From an uncultured Bacteroidota bacterium (GTDB lineage Bacteria; Bacteroidota; Bacteroidia; Bacteroidales; F082): 64,000 nt of DNA. The notes under the pieces are model-generated. The model did not search any database, was not told the DNA's origin, and saw only the letters and a list, made by a program, of their open reading frames with translations. Below, piece after piece: positions 44,577 to 53,800 of the stretch (its first letter is position 1; every line of letters begins with the position of its first letter). The position numbers were made by a program, and so were the translations under genes. The DNA lies in contig UQNO01000001.1 in the NCBI GenBank assembly GCA_900542475.1, positions 102,106 to 166,105 on the forward strand, written 5' to 3'.

Positions 44577-44624
44577 TTTAAACTGCAAAAATATTAAAAA
44601 TTTTGTTTATTTTTGCAGTTTAAA
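44577..44624. promoter_or_regulatory. Divergent promoter inside a 17-bp perfect inverted repeat
   Basis: TTTAAACTGCAAAAATA at 44577-44593 is the exact reverse complement of TATTTTTGCAGTTTAAA at 44608-44624, with a 14-bp AT-rich spacer. Each arm contains one TATTTTTG -7 element (minus strand 44586-44593, plus strand 44608-44615). They face the substrate-binding protein gene and the 44635 gene. Confidence 0.75.
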
Positions 44625-44634
44625 ATATTGGATT

Positions 44635-44964
44635 ATGGGATTTTTCATGTTTCACAGGCCGGAAATGCCTAAATTTAATTACATTCCGAGATATTACAAT
44701 CCAGAGAAGGAGGCGTTGGAAAAAAGGAAAGCAGCCATGGGGTTGGATTCACAACTCACTGACAGCGAGAAGCTTAGGGTTAAGATGAGGAAGAGTTGGG
44801 GGAGGAATATCGATGACGGACAGAAATTAAAACAAGGTTATTCTTTCAGATGGATTCGTTATGCGATTATTTTCGGAATAGCGGCGTTTTTGATTGCCGT
44901 GATATTTTTCACTCCTTTTGTGGAGAATTTCGTGACCATGTTCATGCATCTTGGAGGCAAGTAG
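44635..44964 (+). CDS. Conserved hypothetical protein with one C-terminal transmembrane helix
   Basis: The 109-residue protein starts with a proline- and tyrosine-rich segment (KFNYIPRYYNPEKEALEKRK). A charged helix follows, then one membrane span (YAIIFGIAAFLIAVIFFTPF). Small proteins of this layout are commonly seen before mutL in Bacteroidetes; no function is known to me. It begins 10 bp after the divergent promoter repeat and ends 2 bp before mutL, so they are cotranscribed. Confidence 0.75.
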   Translation: MGFFMFHRPEMPKFNYIPRYYNPEKEALEKRKAAMGLDSQLTDSEKLRVKMRKSWGRNIDDGQKLKQGYSFRWIRYAIIFGIAAFLIAVIFFTPFVENFVTMFMHLGGK

Positions 44965-44966
44965 TC

Positions 44967-46769
44967 ATGTCGCTGGATATCATCAAGTTACTTCCGGATT
45001 CCGTGGCAAATCAGATTGCAGCTGGAGAGGTTATCCAACGTCCTGCTTCTGTTGTCAAAGAGCTGATAGAGAACGCTATAGATGCCGGTGCCACACAAAT
45101 CGACCTGATTGTGAAGGATGCCGGCCGCACATTCATCACTGTCGTTGACAACGGTTGTGGAATGTCGGAAACCGATGCGAGACTGTGTTTTGAGCGTCAT
45201 GCCACTTCAAAAATCAAGAGCGCGGACGACATTTTTGCCATAAAGACCATGGGGTTCCGAGGCGAGGCCCTCGCCTCGATAGCAGCTGTGGCCCAGGTGG
45301 AGTTGACAACCAGACGCAAAGAGGACGAGACAGGTGTCAAGATTCGCATCGAAGGCTCAAAAGTCATTGAACAGCTGCCGAAACCGGCATCTGTCGGCAC
45401 CAATTTCACAATAAAGAATCTGTTCTTCAATGTGCCGGCACGACGCAACTTCTTGAAATCCAACGAGGCGGAGCTCCGTCATATCAACGAAGAGTTTTTC
45501 CGTATCACGATAATGAATCCTGAAATAGGGTTCACCTTTGTTAGCAACGACAAGGAGTTGTTCCATTTATACCCCGGCACCCTGAAACAACGCATTGTCG
45601 GGCTGTTTGGCAAGGAATACGACAGCAAGTTGTTGTCTGTCAACCAAATAACAGAGTCGGTGACAATCCACGGGTTCATAGTGAAACCCGAGTTTTCCAG
45701 AAAAACGAGAGGAGAGCAGTATTTCTTCGTAAACCGTCGTTTCATCAAGCACGCCTATCTGCATCATGCGATTGCAAACGCCTACAAGGAACTGATTCCG
45801 CAGGATTGTTTTCCTGGATATTTCCTTGATATTCAGATAGATCCGAAAGAGATTGACATCAACATACATCCGACGAAGACAGAGGTCAATTTCATTGATG
45901 TGAAACTGATTTACGCCATAATGCACTCGGCTGTGCGCAAAGCGATTGGGCAGAATCACTTGACTCCGACATTAGACTTTGAAATCAGCCCCGATCTGGG
46001 TATTGATTTCGGCGAAGCGAGCCGTATGGACAGACCTGTGATTGCGCCAAAAGTTGATTTTGACCCGGCATTCAACCCGTTCAAAATCAGCCATATACGA
46101 CAACAACAGCAGAACTGGCGCATCGCATACGACGATAGCGACAACACTGTTTCAAACTCCAATATTTCTGAAAATTACGGAGAGACAACGTATCTCGAAG
46201 AAGAGCAAAAAAATCTTTACATTCAGTTGCAACAATCGTATATCATCACTACGGTGAAGTCGGGAATCCTTGTCGTTGACCAACATACAGCACACGAGAG
46301 GATACTTTATGAGAAATATTTGAAGGAGATGGAGACCGATGTCGTGGCATCGCAACAAGAGCTTTTCCCGCATCATATCTCATTGAATATCAATGATGCG
46401 TCGATTTTAAAAGAGATTAAGCCAGAACTTGAGAAGATAGGCTTCCGGATAGAATCGATGAACAACACCACTTTTATAGTCAACGGCACACCTGTTGATT
46501 GCAAAGGCAGCGACACCGTGACAATAATCGAAAAACTTTTAGAGGATTACAAGACCAACAAGTCTGGCAAGCAGTCAGATAGAAAATTGAATTTAGCGCG
46601 CTCGTTAGCCTCTCAAATGGCAGTGAAGGCGGGTCAGCCATTGAGTGACATAGAGATGCAAGACATCATTGACAGACTTTTCGGCTGCGCAGTGACAGAG
46701 GTGTCGCCAGGCGGCAAGAAAATCTTCACTGTCATCAATGCTAACGACATAAAAACACGTTTACTATAA
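44967..46769 (+). CDS. mutL: DNA mismatch repair protein MutL
   Basis: MutL links mismatch recognition by MutS to downstream repair. The GHKL ATPase domain shows IAAGEVIQRPASVVKELIEN, DNGCGMSETDARLCFERHAT and GFRGEALASIAAV. The transducer and C-terminal dimerisation domains follow (LVVDQHTAHERILYEKYL). ATG 44967 gives a 600-residue product with the usual N-terminus; an upstream TTG would add 39 unrelated residues within the previous gene. It overlaps the rhomboid gene by 1 bp. Confidence 0.96.
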   Translation: MSLDIIKLLPDSVANQIAAGEVIQRPASVVKELIENAIDAGATQIDLIVKDAGRTFITVVDNGCGMSETDARLCFERHATSKIKSADDIFAIKTMGFRGEALASIAAVAQVELTTRRKEDETGVKIRIEGSKVIEQLPKPASVGTNFTIKNLFFNVPARRNFLKSNEAELRHINEEFFRITIMNPEIGFTFVSNDKELFHLYPGTLKQRIVGLFGKEYDSKLLSVNQITESVTIHGFIVKPEFSRKTRGEQYFFVNRRFIKHAYLHHAIANAYKELIPQDCFPGYFLDIQIDPKEIDINIHPTKTEVNFIDVKLIYAIMHSAVRKAIGQNHLTPTLDFEISPDLGIDFGEASRMDRPVIAPKVDFDPAFNPFKISHIRQQQQNWRIAYDDSDNTVSNSNISENYGETTYLEEEQKNLYIQLQQSYIITTVKSGILVVDQHTAHERILYEKYLKEMETDVVASQQELFPHHISLNINDASILKEIKPELEKIGFRIESMNNTTFIVNGTPVDCKGSDTVTIIEKLLEDYKTNKSGKQSDRKLNLARSLASQMAVKAGQPLSDIEMQDIIDRLFGCAVTEVSPGGKKIFTVINANDIKTRLL

Positions 46770-47650
46770 TGGAAAATCAGTTCAGACCACAAGGATTCTC
46801 AATCTTACCTTTAGTGGTAAAGAATCTGTTGATAATCAACGGAATATTCTTTCTCGCCACCATTGCGATGGACATGGCATGGCACTTGGATTTGTCACAA
46901 TATCTGGGCTTGCACTACATCGGAGCCTCCGACTTCCGACCCTATCAGTTTGTGACGTACATGTTCATGCACGGCAGTTTCGCACATCTGTTTTTCAATA
47001 TGTTCGCCCTCTGGATGTTTGGAAACGCCATAGAGAACGCCTGGGGGCCAAAACGGTTTCTCGTTTTTTACTTTGTCTGTGGAATAGGAGCCGGTCTCAC
47101 GCAAGAGCTTGTGCAGTTCATACAGCTTCATGACATAGTGCAAAACTATAATTATGTGAAATTAAACCATCACAGCATTCCAGTTGATGAATATTTGAAC
47201 ATGTTGACAACAGTCGGTGCTTCGGGTGCGGTTTACGGAATACTTCTCGCATTTGGAATGATGTGGCCCAACTCCAGGATTTATCTGTATTTCCTGATAC
47301 CCATCAAGACAAAGTGGTTTGTGCTGATATACGGTTTGCTCGAATTGTTTTCCGGTTTCTCATCAGTTGACAACGTGGCGCATTTCGCTCACGTGGGAGG
47401 CATGTTGTTCGGACTTTTGTTGATTTTATATTGGAAAAACAAGTCCAATGGAGGCTCTCGTTTCAAAATACGATTTAACAAAAAGAGTTCCGGGGACAGT
47501 CGTCAAAGATCAGACTGGGACTATAACAAGGAGCGTCGTGATGAAGACCGCAGAACCGACGAGATACTTGATAAAATCAGCAAGGGCGGCTACGACAGCT
47601 TGACGGAGGAAGAAAAGGAGTTTTTGTTTAAACAAAGCAAGAAGAGCTGA
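46769..47650 (+). CDS. Rhomboid family intramembrane serine protease
   Basis: The 293-residue protein has about six transmembrane helices. The catalytic dyad is Ser152 in GASGAVYG and His208 in AHFAHVGGM. The conserved HGSFAHLFFNMFALW segment matches the HxxxxHxxxN motif. A charged cytoplasmic tail follows (about residues 235-293). It cleaves membrane-embedded substrates, which are unknown here. It overlaps both mutL and uvrB by one base, showing tight coupling. Confidence 0.93.
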   Translation: MENQFRPQGFSILPLVVKNLLIINGIFFLATIAMDMAWHLDLSQYLGLHYIGASDFRPYQFVTYMFMHGSFAHLFFNMFALWMFGNAIENAWGPKRFLVFYFVCGIGAGLTQELVQFIQLHDIVQNYNYVKLNHHSIPVDEYLNMLTTVGASGAVYGILLAFGMMWPNSRIYLYFLIPIKTKWFVLIYGLLELFSGFSSVDNVAHFAHVGGMLFGLLLILYWKNKSNGGSRFKIRFNKKSSGDSRQRSDWDYNKERRDEDRRTDEILDKISKGGYDSLTEEEKEFLFKQSKKS

Positions 47651-49665
47651 TGATTTTCAAACTGTCATCGGAGTTTGAGCCGACCGGCGACCAGCCTCAA
47701 GCCATCGAGCAGCTGAAGAGCGGCATCATGGCCGGAGAGAGATACCAGACTTTGATGGGCGTGACAGGTTCAGGCAAGACGTTCACAATCGCGAACATGC
47801 TTGCTGAATTAAACCGTCCGGCGCTGATTCTCAGTCATAATAAGACTTTGGCAGCGCAGTTATACAGTGAATTCAAGCAGTTTTTCCCTGAAAACAGAGT
47901 GGAATATTTCGTGTCGTATTACGATTATTATCATCCCGAGGCGTTCATTCCACAAACGAACACATACATTGAGAAAGATTTGTCGATAAACGACGAGATT
48001 GACAAATTACGCTTAAGCACAACGTCGGCCCTGCTTTCCGGAAGACGCGATGTCATTGTGGTTTCTTCAGTGTCATGCATCTACGGCATCGGAAACCCCG
48101 AGGATTTCAGCAAAAACGTGATTAATATCGAGCTTGGCCAGAAAATCAGGCGCGACGACCTGCTTTTGTACCTCTCGAATGCGTTATACAACCGCAATGA
48201 CATAGAGTTTTCCCGGGGACGATTCAGAGTGAAAGGCGACACCATAGATGTGTTTCCGGCTTATTCAGACATTCCTTACCGGATAATTTTTTTTGACGAC
48301 GAGATAGAAGAACTGGAGTCTTTCGACCCGATAAACGGCAAGAGGATGGAGAAACTGCAAAACATCACGCTGTTTCCTGCCAATATTTTCGTGACCTCGA
48401 AGGAGAAGATTAAGCAAGCGACGGAGGAGATTCTGCTCGACATGTTCAAGCAAGCTGAATATTTTCGCGAGATTGGGAAACACGAGGACGCAAAGCGATT
48501 GGAGGACCGAGTGAATCATGATGTGGAGATGATACGGGAGCTTGGTTATTGTTCTGGAATTGAAAACTATTCGAGATATTTCGATGGCCGAGCCGCCGGC
48601 ACGCGCCCGTTCTGCCTGCTTGATTTCTTCCCTGATGATTTCATCACGATAATTGACGAGTCACACGTCACAGTGTCGCAGATTCGCGGCATGTATGGTG
48701 GCGACCGTTCAAGAAAGCAGACGCTTGTTGAATATGGCTTCCGTCTGCCGTCGGCACTTGACAACAGACCATTGAAATTCGATGAGTTTGAAGCGCTTAC
48801 CGGACAGACCATATATGTCAGCGCGACACCTGGCGACTACGAGATGCAGCAGACGCAAGGTGTTTACGTAGAGCAACTTATCCGCCCGACTGGACTTCTC
48901 GACCCGAGAATAGAAGTAAGACCGTGCACAAATCAAGTGGACGACCTCGTTGACGAGACAATACGCGTGACGGCACGCAAACAACGTGTTCTTGTGACCA
49001 CACTGACAAAACGCATGGCAGAAGAGCTCACAAATTATCTTAACAATTTGAATATCAACACAAGATACATACATTCCGATGTCGATACTCTCGACAGAGT
49101 CGAGATAATGATGGGCTTGAGAAGGGGAGATTTCGATGTTTTGGTCGGTGTCAACCTGCTTCGCGAAGGCTTGGATTTGCCTGAAGTCCAATTGGTTGCG
49201 ATTTTGGATGCTGACAAGGAAGGTTTTTTGCGTTCGGAACGCTCGTTGACACAAACCGCAGGTCGCGCCGCTCGCAACGCCGACAGCAAAGTGATAATGT
49301 ATGCCGACAAAATCACCGAGTCGATGCGGAAAACCATTGACGAGACACAACGCCGACGCGAGAAACAAACAGCATACAATGCAGCGCACGGAATTGTGCC
49401 GAAGACAATTATCAAACCCCTTGACAATGCATGGGGCGACCTTGGCAAGACGAAACTCGTTGACTATGAGATGAATGAAGAGCGCATCAGACTGGTTGCC
49501 GAAGAGAAAGCAGCCGTGTACCGCTCTCCAAAAGACATCAAAAAAGCCATTCAGGAAGCCAAGAGAGAGATGGAAAAATCCGTCAAGGAACTTGACTTTA
49601 TGAATGCGGCGAAATATCGTGATATTATTGTTGCTTTAGAAGAAAAATTGAATAAAATAGATTGA
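47650..49665 (+). CDS. uvrB: UvrABC excision nuclease subunit B
   Basis: UvrB verifies damage in nucleotide excision repair. Walker A is MGVTGSGKTFTIANM and the damage-locking beta hairpin lies in YYDYYHPEAFIPQTNTYIEK. The DEAD-like box is IIDESHVTVSQIRGMY, motif VI is QTAGRAARNADSKVIMYAD, and the C-terminal UVR helix pair is present (EMEKSVKELDFMNAAKYRD). The 671 residues are typical. Preceded by the mutL-rhomboid genes in a single probable operon. Confidence 0.98.
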   Translation: MIFKLSSEFEPTGDQPQAIEQLKSGIMAGERYQTLMGVTGSGKTFTIANMLAELNRPALILSHNKTLAAQLYSEFKQFFPENRVEYFVSYYDYYHPEAFIPQTNTYIEKDLSINDEIDKLRLSTTSALLSGRRDVIVVSSVSCIYGIGNPEDFSKNVINIELGQKIRRDDLLLYLSNALYNRNDIEFSRGRFRVKGDTIDVFPAYSDIPYRIIFFDDEIEELESFDPINGKRMEKLQNITLFPANIFVTSKEKIKQATEEILLDMFKQAEYFREIGKHEDAKRLEDRVNHDVEMIRELGYCSGIENYSRYFDGRAAGTRPFCLLDFFPDDFITIIDESHVTVSQIRGMYGGDRSRKQTLVEYGFRLPSALDNRPLKFDEFEALTGQTIYVSATPGDYEMQQTQGVYVEQLIRPTGLLDPRIEVRPCTNQVDDLVDETIRVTARKQRVLVTTLTKRMAEELTNYLNNLNINTRYIHSDVDTLDRVEIMMGLRRGDFDVLVGVNLLREGLDLPEVQLVAILDADKEGFLRSERSLTQTAGRAARNADSKVIMYADKITESMRKTIDETQRRREKQTAYNAAHGIVPKTIIKPLDNAWGDLGKTKLVDYEMNEERIRLVAEEKAAVYRSPKDIKKAIQEAKREMEKSVKELDFMNAAKYRDIIVALEEKLNKID

Positions 49666-49667
49666 TT

Positions 49668-51092
49668 ATGAACATATTAGCATTGCCATTTTTTGCAACA
49701 GACACAGTGTGGGACATCATGATACAATTCTGTATCATCGCCGCGGGTCTTTTGGCGGGAAACATTTTGCGAACAAAAGTGCCATTTCTGCAAAAAAGCT
49801 TGATACCTTCAGCATTGTTGGGTGGTTCTTTGTTATTGATTTTCAGAGCAATATACACAAACATGCTTGGATGGGAAGATTTGATAGACAAGAATTATAT
49901 GGAAATCATAACATATCACACCCTGGGTCTCGGCTTTGTGGCTTTGGCATTGAAAAACAGCAAAGTTGAATCAAAATCAAGTACGATAAAAGTTATTGAG
50001 ACAGGAGCTTTGACAGCGAGTACCTACATCATACAAGGCATTGTGGGTCTGTTGGTTACCATACCGTTGTTCTATTTCGGAAACAAGATTTTCTATGCCG
50101 CGGGGCTGCTTCTTCCCATGGGTTACGGCCAAGGTCCCGGACAAGCTCTGAATTTCGGCACCATTTACATGGACAGAGCCGCCGACCAAGGCATATTTTT
50201 CCCAGGTAAAGACTTCGGATTGTCAATCGCAGCCATGGGTTTCATAGTCGGATGTGTGGTAGGAGTGATTTATCTTAATATTTTGAAAAGAAAAGGCAAA
50301 ATCAAAATATCGGAGATTCGTGAAAAACAGATAAACAAACTCAGTGATTACGAAGGAGAAAACGAAATCCCCGACACCGAATCAGTTGACAAATTGTCAA
50401 TTCAGATATGCCTCGTACTTTTCACCTATCTTTTAGTCTATCTATTCAATCATTGTCTGCAAAGTTTCAATCTCGGCAGTTTTGGTGAAAAAACGTTGAT
50501 GCCGCTCATGTGGGGATTCAACTTCTTGTTAGGGACGTTATTCGGAATCATGATTAAAGGAATCATGAATTGTTTGAAAAAAGCCAGAATCATGAAGCGC
50601 GAATATATCAATAACTACCTTTTGAATCGTATCAGCGGTTTTTTCTTTGATATTATGATTGTGGCTGGCACTGCAGCGATAAACTTCAATGAGTTCAGAG
50701 GTTTTGCTTTGCCATACATACTCGTTTGCACCCTTGGGGCGATTGTGACATTCTGGTTTGTGTTGAAGGTCTGCAAGCACCTATATCCGAACTACGTTTA
50801 CGAGGGCTTTTTCAGCATGTTCGGCATGCTAACCGGCACTGCCTCCAACGGAATGATTCTGCTTCGGGAAATCGACACGAAATTTGAAACTCCGGCGGCC
50901 AACAACCTCGTTCTGCAATCACTGCCGGCGGTGGTTTTAGGCTTCCCCGTGCTGCTTTTAATCAGTTTTGCGCCACAAGGATTCACCCAGGCACTCATCA
51001 CTTTAGGTATTTTAATAGTCGTTTTCATAATATTCACGTTGTTCATGTTCAGGAAGAAAATCTTCAAACGCTCATTGCGTCAAAACAAATGA
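49668..51092 (+). CDS. GltS-type sodium:glutamate symporter family protein
   Basis: The 474-residue protein has about twelve hydrophobic helices in the two-repeat GltS layout. It shows LLPMGYGQGPGQALNFGTIY and FFSMFGMLTGTASNGMILLR as the paired glycine-rich hairpins. It probably imports glutamate or another amino acid with sodium, though the substrate is not proven. The start is placed at ATG 49668; a TTG two codons earlier overlaps the uvrB stop. The lysine-fermentation gene kamE follows after about 180 bp. Confidence 0.85.
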   Translation: MNILALPFFATDTVWDIMIQFCIIAAGLLAGNILRTKVPFLQKSLIPSALLGGSLLLIFRAIYTNMLGWEDLIDKNYMEIITYHTLGLGFVALALKNSKVESKSSTIKVIETGALTASTYIIQGIVGLLVTIPLFYFGNKIFYAAGLLLPMGYGQGPGQALNFGTIYMDRAADQGIFFPGKDFGLSIAAMGFIVGCVVGVIYLNILKRKGKIKISEIREKQINKLSDYEGENEIPDTESVDKLSIQICLVLFTYLLVYLFNHCLQSFNLGSFGEKTLMPLMWGFNFLLGTLFGIMIKGIMNCLKKARIMKREYINNYLLNRISGFFFDIMIVAGTAAINFNEFRGFALPYILVCTLGAIVTFWFVLKVCKHLYPNYVYEGFFSMFGMLTGTASNGMILLREIDTKFETPAANNLVLQSLPAVVLGFPVLLLISFAPQGFTQALITLGILIVVFIIFTLFMFRKKIFKRSLRQNK

Positions 51093-51108
51093 TAATCTTT
51101 CCCTCCGC

Positions 51109-51145
51109 CGTCATTTCGTGCGACTGTAGAAAGTCGAGAAATCCC
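51109..51145. repeat. Intergenic palindromic repeat, copy 3 (short)
   Basis: CGTCATTTCG followed by GCGACTGTAGAAAGTCG and AGAAATCCCG. It lies between the symporter gene and the kamE promoter and belongs to the same outer-arm family as the other copies. Confidence 0.55.
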
Positions 51146-51191
51146 GTAAAAAAAGGGTTAAACTTTTTGTTTTTCGTTAAGAAAAATATAT

Positions 51192-51199
51192 TAAATTTG
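51192..51199 (+). promoter_or_regulatory. Putative -7 element of kamE
   Basis: TAAATTTG matches TAnnTTTG and gives a leader of about 75 nt before the ATG at 51277. Confidence 0.5.
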
Positions 51200-51276
51200 C
51201 AGACATGATAAAAGTGTAACTGCTTTTGTCATATCTTTTTATGTAACTTATTGAAATAGAGTAAATTATATTATAT

Positions 51277-52065
51277 ATGAGCGAAGGATTATATTCAATG
51301 GAAGCTAAGGATTTCGACAAAACCTTAGACTTGACTAAAATCAAGCCGTATGGCGACACCATGAATGATGGAAAAACCCAGTTGAGTTTCACTTTACCGG
51401 TTCCATGCGGCGCAGAAGCCGTTGAGGCAGCAAAACAACTCCTCAAAAACATGGGTTTGGAGAACCCTATCGTGGTGTATTACAAAGAATTGACACCTGG
51501 TTTTACGTTTTTCAACTGTTACGGAAGCTGCACTCACACTGTGGATTATAGCGCGATCTATGTCCCCAAGGTTGAATCCAACACCATGGATATGTACGAA
51601 ACCGACCAGTACATCAAGGAAAACATTGGTCGCAAGATTGTGATTGTCGGTGCGAGCACAGGCACTGACGCTCATACCGTGGGTATCGACGCCATCATGA
51701 ACATGAAAGGCTATGCCGGCCACTACGGACTTGAGCGTTACGATATGATAGAGGCTTACAATCTCGGTTCACAGGTGCCAAACGAAGAGTTCATCGCAAA
51801 AGGCGTTGAACTTCATGCTGACGCACTGCTCGTATCACAGACAGTGACACAGAAAGACGTCCACATCCATAACATGACCAACTTCATCGAGTTGATGGAA
51901 GCCGAAGGCTTGCGCGACAAGATGATTTGCTGCTGCGGCGGTGCGAGAATCTCCCACGAACTCGCCAAGGAACTCGGTTTCGACGCAGGTTTCGGAATGA
52001 ACACCTACGCCGACGACGTGGCATCATTCGTGGTGCAAGAAATGGTGAAAAGAGGCATGAAATAG
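51277..52065 (+). CDS. kamE: D-lysine 5,6-aminomutase beta subunit (B12- and PLP-binding)
   Basis: KamE is the cobalamin-binding subunit of lysine 5,6-aminomutase, used in lysine fermentation to butyrate and acetate. The 262-residue length equals that of the clostridial protein. The DxHxxG motif (GTDAHTVGIDAIMNMKGY) places the cobalt-ligand His at residue 133 and the PLP-binding lysine at 144, the same numbers as in the known enzyme. The later cobalamin-site motifs LLVSQTVTQ and CCGGARIS are present. The alpha subunit KamD does not lie next to it. The long ornithine aminomutase OraE can be excluded by length. Confidence 0.93.
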   Translation: MSEGLYSMEAKDFDKTLDLTKIKPYGDTMNDGKTQLSFTLPVPCGAEAVEAAKQLLKNMGLENPIVVYYKELTPGFTFFNCYGSCTHTVDYSAIYVPKVESNTMDMYETDQYIKENIGRKIVIVGASTGTDAHTVGIDAIMNMKGYAGHYGLERYDMIEAYNLGSQVPNEEFIAKGVELHADALLVSQTVTQKDVHIHNMTNFIELMEAEGLRDKMICCCGGARISHELAKELGFDAGFGMNTYADDVASFVVQEMVKRGMK

Positions 52066-52073
52066 TTCTCTCC

Positions 52074-52102
52074 CGTCATTTCGACCGAAACGGAGAAATC
52101 TC
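52074..52102. repeat. Intergenic palindromic repeat half-element, copy 4
   Basis: CGTCATTTCGACCG followed by AAACGGAGAAATCTC, between kamE and atoA. It is the near reverse complement of copy 2. Confidence 0.6.
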
Positions 52103-52143
52103 AAGTAAAACAGAAATCACAAACAATTAAAATATTTCAGAAT

Positions 52144-52803
52144 ATGGATAAAAATGAAATGAGAGAAGTTATCGCCAAGAGAGCGGCGAAGGAGCTGCAT
52201 GACGGCGACGTGGTGAACCTCGGTATCGGTATCCCTACATTGATTCCCAACTATTTGCCACAAGGCGTGTCGGTGACATTGCAGACCGAAAACGGCGCGA
52301 TGGGAATGGGGCCTACACCGGCCGAAGGCCAGGAAGACAAGAACCTCATCAACGCTGGCGGCGGTTTCATCACCTTGACACCAGGTGCGTGCACATTCGA
52401 TTCAGCGACATCATTCGCGATTATCCGTGGCGGCCACGTCAACGTGTCGTTCCTCGGCGCATTGCAAGTTGACGAGAAAGGAAACCTCGCCAACTGGATT
52501 ATCCCGGGCAAGATGGCTCCTGGCATGGGCGGCGCGATGGACCTCGTGGTGGGTGCAAAACGCGTTATCCTCACTATGGAACACACACAGAAAGGCGCTC
52601 CCAAGATTTTAAAGGAATGCACACTGCCTCTCACAGCGGCTGGTCAGGTCAATATGATCATCACCGAGATGGGTGTGATGGAAATCACAAAAGAAGGCAT
52701 CGTTCTCACAGAGATACATCCAGAATTCACTGTCGAGCAAGTGCAGGAAGCAACAGAGGCAAAACTCATCATCAGTCCGAACTTGAAATTAATGATCGAC
52801 TAA
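52144..52803 (+). CDS. atoA: Acetate/butyrate--acetoacetate CoA-transferase beta subunit
   Basis: AtoA is the beta subunit of the heterotetrameric CoA-transferase that activates acetoacetate and releases butyrate or acetate. The 219 residues start with the family pattern KRAAKELHDGDVVNLGIGIP. The catalytic Glu49 lies in TENGAMGMGPTPAEG, and the NVSFLGALQVDEKGNLANW and PGMGGAMDLVVGAKR segments are canonical. The partner AtoD is not in the window, which is unusual because the two are normally adjacent. It follows kamE by 78 bp. Confidence 0.93.
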   Translation: MDKNEMREVIAKRAAKELHDGDVVNLGIGIPTLIPNYLPQGVSVTLQTENGAMGMGPTPAEGQEDKNLINAGGGFITLTPGACTFDSATSFAIIRGGHVNVSFLGALQVDEKGNLANWIIPGKMAPGMGGAMDLVVGAKRVILTMEHTQKGAPKILKECTLPLTAAGQVNMIITEMGVMEITKEGIVLTEIHPEFTVEQVQEATEAKLIISPNLKLMID

Positions 52804-52812
52804 CAAACAACT

Positions 52813-52917
52813 CGTCGTTTAGAGCGGAGTGGGGCGGAGTCGGGAAATCTCTCGCAATCAAGCAATGAACAACTTGAAGGAGATTTCTCCACTCCCTTCG
52901 GTCGGTCGAAATGACGG
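52813..52917. repeat. Intergenic palindromic repeat, copy 5 (both arms)
   Basis: A left arm with CGTCGTTTAGAGCGGAG and GGGAAATCTCTCGC faces a right arm with GGAGATTTCTCCACTCCC and GGTCGGTCGAAATGACGG. Together they span the atoA-crt gap and can fold back on each other. Confidence 0.65.
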
Positions 52918-52929
52918 AACAGATTAAAT

Positions 52930-53712
52930 ATGGAATATCAATTTTTAAAAACAGAAGTCAAGGAAGACGGTATCTGCGTCCTCACCATATCAGCCCCCAA
53001 GTCGTTGAATGCCCTTAATTCGACAATATTGAGGGAGATTGACGATTTCGTCAGCAATCTCGACACCAAGAAGACTCGTGTCCTCATCATCACCGGTGAC
53101 GGCGAGAAAGCTTTTGTGGCTGGAGCGGACATCTCGGAAATGGTGCATCTTTACGAAAAAGAGGGTTATGAGTTCAGCAAACTCGGAGCCATTGCATTCC
53201 GCAAGATAGAGGTGCTGCCGATTCCTGTCATCGCTGCTGTAAATGGTTTCTGCCTCGGTGGAGGCTGCGAGTTGGCTATGGCTTGCGACTTCCGTTATGC
53301 CTCAAGCAACGCCAAGTTCGGTCAGCCGGAGGCGGGATTAGGCATCACGCCCGGTTTCAGCGGCACGTACCGTTTAGCCAAACTCGTCGGACAGGGCTAT
53401 GCCAAGGAGATGATTTACACCGGCAAGACCATACGCGCCGACGAGGCGTTACGCATCGGTTTGGTGAACGCTGTTTTCGCTCCCGAAGAACTGATGGACA
53501 GAGTTGTCGAGACAGCTCGTAAAATCGTCGCCAACGCGCCTTTGGCCATCAAATATGCCAAGAAATGTATCAACGAAAGTTACGACCTCTGTACCGCCGA
53601 TGCCATCGAGTTGGAGAACACCGCATTCGGCAAGTGCTTCGCCACAGAAGACCAAAAAGCGGGAATGCTGGCGTTTTTGGAAAAACGCCAGGCTACTTAT
53701 AAAGGAAAATGA
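52930..53712 (+). CDS. crt: 3-hydroxybutyryl-CoA dehydratase / enoyl-CoA hydratase (crotonase)
   Basis: Crotonase interconverts 3-hydroxybutyryl-CoA and crotonyl-CoA. The 260-residue length is typical. The oxyanion-hole motifs FVAGADISEM and NGFCLGGGCELAMACD are present. The two catalytic glutamates lie in GGCELAMACDFRY and FGQPEAGLGITPGFSGT. It is part of the lysine-to-butyrate gene block, but a restriction-modification pair separates it from hbd. A short-chain substrate is inferred from the neighbours. Confidence 0.92.
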   Translation: MEYQFLKTEVKEDGICVLTISAPKSLNALNSTILREIDDFVSNLDTKKTRVLIITGDGEKAFVAGADISEMVHLYEKEGYEFSKLGAIAFRKIEVLPIPVIAAVNGFCLGGGCELAMACDFRYASSNAKFGQPEAGLGITPGFSGTYRLAKLVGQGYAKEMIYTGKTIRADEALRIGLVNAVFAPEELMDRVVETARKIVANAPLAIKYAKKCINESYDLCTADAIELENTAFGKCFATEDQKAGMLAFLEKRQATYKGK

Positions 53713-53800
53713 GATGTGTTTGGCGACGGCATCGTACCGTCTAATACAAAAAAGTCGAGTATGACATGACCAATTGAATAAATGCATACATTAATCTAAT

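Noticed and set aside
44850..44966. Extended N-terminus of MutL
   Set aside because: It would overlap the preceding gene and adds residues absent from MutL; ATG 44967 gives the canonical start.
51277..52065. Ornithine 4,5-aminomutase or methylmalonyl-CoA mutase subunit
   Set aside because: The 262-residue length with cobalt-ligand His133 and Lys144 numbers fits KamE exactly; OraE is far longer and methylmalonyl-CoA mutase subunits lack this lysine.
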